From Zerene cesonia (taxonomy: Eukaryota; Arthropoda; Insecta; Lepidoptera; Pieridae), in contig NC_052116.1 in assembly GCF_012273895.1 (NCBI RefSeq), positions 3,410,001 through 3,474,000 on the forward strand: DNA of 64,000 bases. The letters run 5' to 3'. Below, piece after piece: positions 62,065 through 64,000 of the stretch (the first letter of the stretch is position 1; each line of letters opens with the position of its first letter). The translations under genes were made by a program, and so were the position numbers. The notes below the pieces were generated by a model. The model searched no databases. It was not told the DNA's origin and saw only the letters and a program-made list of their open reading frames with translations.

Positions 62065-62885
62065 TTAAGTACCTAAACACAGGCGCTGGCACTCCAGCTC
62101 TGTTGCAAAATTGTTCCTGTTCCCATCACAACCACTATAAGTAAATATAAGACATTCTTCCAGTTTCCAATCATAGTAATACCTGATAAATGGGATTAAT
62201 TTACATGTTAATTAGTATGTTTATTAGAACTTCCATAAAAATTTTGGTCGTGTGCCTACCTTTGTATTTGTTTGTCGCAACTTCCCACTCGCGGTTGTAG
62301 GGAACACCAATGATCCCAGCTCCATATTTCATAATCAACGGTTTTGTGAGCACGATCTATATTCATCATTTGTTATTGGTAAAAGATACATAAATACAGC
62401 TCTTCTTATACTGTTTACCTACTTAGGTTATTCAAGTTACATACCTCTACAAATAGATATGCCAATAATAAGACAATAGATACAACGACAGTCAGCGGTT
62501 GAGGAATAAAAACCTCCATTTTATTTTCGACAACATATTAATTGTTTACTATTTATTTTTATACATTATATCAACCGTTCTTCTGCAGTTCCAAGTATAT
62601 TATACAAATAATTTTCTTAAGAATTGTTAACAGTTCAAAAAAAAGCTTACGTTTTTTAGGATTCCTACGTCTAGTATCCACTATCTCAAACAACAATACC
62701 GAAGACTTAGTGGCGAGTTGTGCATTGCTATCTACATTGATCCTCCTATAAATCGTCGTAGGCTTTGGAGATGTACTCTCTCTAGTGACAGCTGTCGTCA
62801 ATGTGCTCTCGCAGCCACCTTCGCAAATAAAAGCGGCCGATATAATCAATTTCACCAAGTTTACAACATAAGCCCGACTTCCCAT
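62065..62885 (-). CDS. Kunitz-type inhibitor 5 with long N-terminal region (P1 Asp)
   Basis: Three minus-strand exons with matching phases: 62885-62651, 62356-62260 and 62182-62065. The first codes for 78 residues: a hydrophobic segment near the start (VVNLVKLIISAAFICEGG) that looks like a signal peptide, a Ser/Thr-rich stretch, and a basic end (RRRNPKK). The domain follows: WCSLQPRVGSC, then Asp at P1, QRYYYDW, EEC, FTYSGC, NRNNFATELEC and LCLGT. All six cysteines and the 15-residue C2-C3 spacing are kept. Two things are odd. P1 is acidic, which does not fit trypsin or chymotrypsin, and the usual GGC before the fourth cysteine is SGC. It may act on another protease class, or have taken a non-inhibitory role. 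It is the most divergent of the five. Confidence 0.82.
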
Positions 62886-64000
62886 CTCGGTATTGCAAAA
62901 TTACACGCAAAATACAAATGTGACTTAGGCGAACTATAACATTTTTATGGCGCCGTAAAAGTATCGCTCAACACTAAGATGAAAATTACACATATTCAGC
63001 GAGATGTCGAAGATTCAAAATAACTATAAAAAATTGGTATTTTATTAGTGAGTATACTGTTCGATCAAGAAATTGTAACATTAATACCAAAGAATAAAAT
63101 TCGAGTGTCTGTAATCTGTATGTAACTTAAAAAAAAAAATCGTTTTGTGCTAAATACATAAAGAGTTACACAGGGCTCTACTACAACTACTGTGAAATAC
63201 CCCCTCAGTTATTGGAAATCTTTGTTCAAAATATAATTTTTAACAATAATAATTTGTTTGCTTTATACAGATATAAAGCAAACAAATTATTCAATTACCT
63301 ATAACACATTTACCTACCTACTCCACAACGGGCTTACAATCAAACGATATCAAAACACTGCCTCAATGCATAACAGTTTGACAAACAACAGCAGTATTTA
63401 ATAGTGATTTGCGATTCACAAGCACACAATTACATCGTTCTATCGGAAAGCAGATGTTTGCTGATCTAATGGCATTTTCAATTTGCATTCAAATTCCTGA
63501 ACTCGCATTGCGGAGTAGCGCGGGGGTGGGAGTGAATGCCGAATGCCCGGATGGCCCGAATACGGGATAGTCACTGCGATGTCCCAATCCGATTATAGCT
63601 AACGATGCACCATTCAACGTGGACTGGGCACAGCCACATTCTCTTCAGCTGTGACAATGTGATAAAAGAGAACTGATCGTTATCACACGCTTGGGTTACT
63701 GGTTCACCATCATTATATTGCCAATTTGGCTATAGACTTTCTTAATTATAATATGTATATAATTATATTTGTACATCACTTTTTTATTTGAAAGCCTGTG
63801 CCTCCCATGATTCGAATTTGGTTTAGTTCTTACAATTTGAAGGCGGTTCAGTTATTTTGTTATAAATAATTATTATTTGTTAAAAGAATTATTTATCGTG
63901 GAAAATAAGAGCCTATGTAAATTAACGTCATGTTATTTGTCGTCTCATTGTTTTATTCAATAAACTTTAGTGATCACCTTTTATTACATCCATCGCTACA
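62886..64000. other. Intergenic stretch at the right end
   Basis: No gene seen. It contains a perfect inverted repeat (63248-63291) and a GC-richer patch (about 63500-63560). Confidence 0.5.
63248..63291. repeat. Perfect 20-bp-arm palindrome
   Basis: Left arm 'aataatttgtttgctttata' (63248-63267), 4-base loop, exact reverse complement at 63272-63291. Confidence 0.9.

Noticed and set aside
62445..62519. Signal-peptide-like frame on the minus strand (MEVFIPQPLTVVV..., donor GTATGT)
   Set aside because: It ends at phase 0, while Kunitz 4 and 5 both need a phase-1 leader; joining to 61906 would give an immediate stop and joining to 62356 the wrong frame.

Overview
The window looks like nuclear DNA of a lepidopteran insect (butterfly or moth). 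It is AT-rich, its genes are split into many short exons with GT/AG introns, and it is full of short interspersed repeats with the ends typical of lepidopteran genomes (start 'actaatattataaatgcgaaag', trimmed here to 'ctaatattataaatgcgaaa'; end 'accgcgggg.gcagctagt'). No bacterial, organellar or viral gene was recognised. One gap of exactly 1000 N lies at 56803-57802.

Layout. 1-6634: no gene, only repeats. 6635-7183 (+): relic of a cytochrome P450 with in-frame stops. 7465 to at least 35691 (-): one very large gene that I could assemble exon by exon (44 exons with matching intron phases, about 2,090 residues, 5' end not found). It encodes four consecutive channel repeats, each S1-S6 plus pore plus C-linker plus cyclic-nucleotide-binding fold, in one polypeptide. 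This is the architecture of CNGK (tetraKCNG) channels known from sea urchin and fish sperm. All four pore filters and all four nucleotide-binding cassettes depart from consensus. 37307-37498 (-): a lone CNBD-like reading frame. 37.5-45.8 kb: no convincing gene. 45844-53094 (+): eight exons of a USP7-type deubiquitinase (MATH plus complete catalytic domain), followed by a possible tiny last exon with an immediate stop, so the C-terminal ubiquitin-like domains are missing. 55731-62885: a cluster of five single-domain Kunitz inhibitors, three on + and two on -, with different P1 residues. 62886-64000: no gene, one perfect 20-bp-arm palindrome.

The three loci do not look functionally coupled. The channel would be a membrane protein forming one pore from its four repeats. 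The USP7-like product would be an intracellular cysteine protease. The Kunitz proteins carry signal peptides and would be secreted serine-protease inhibitors. The Kunitz modules share a phase-1 intron after the leader, which makes leader sharing or exon exchange possible.

All gene models are hand translations checked by intron phase and by family motifs. No alignment or database search was run.
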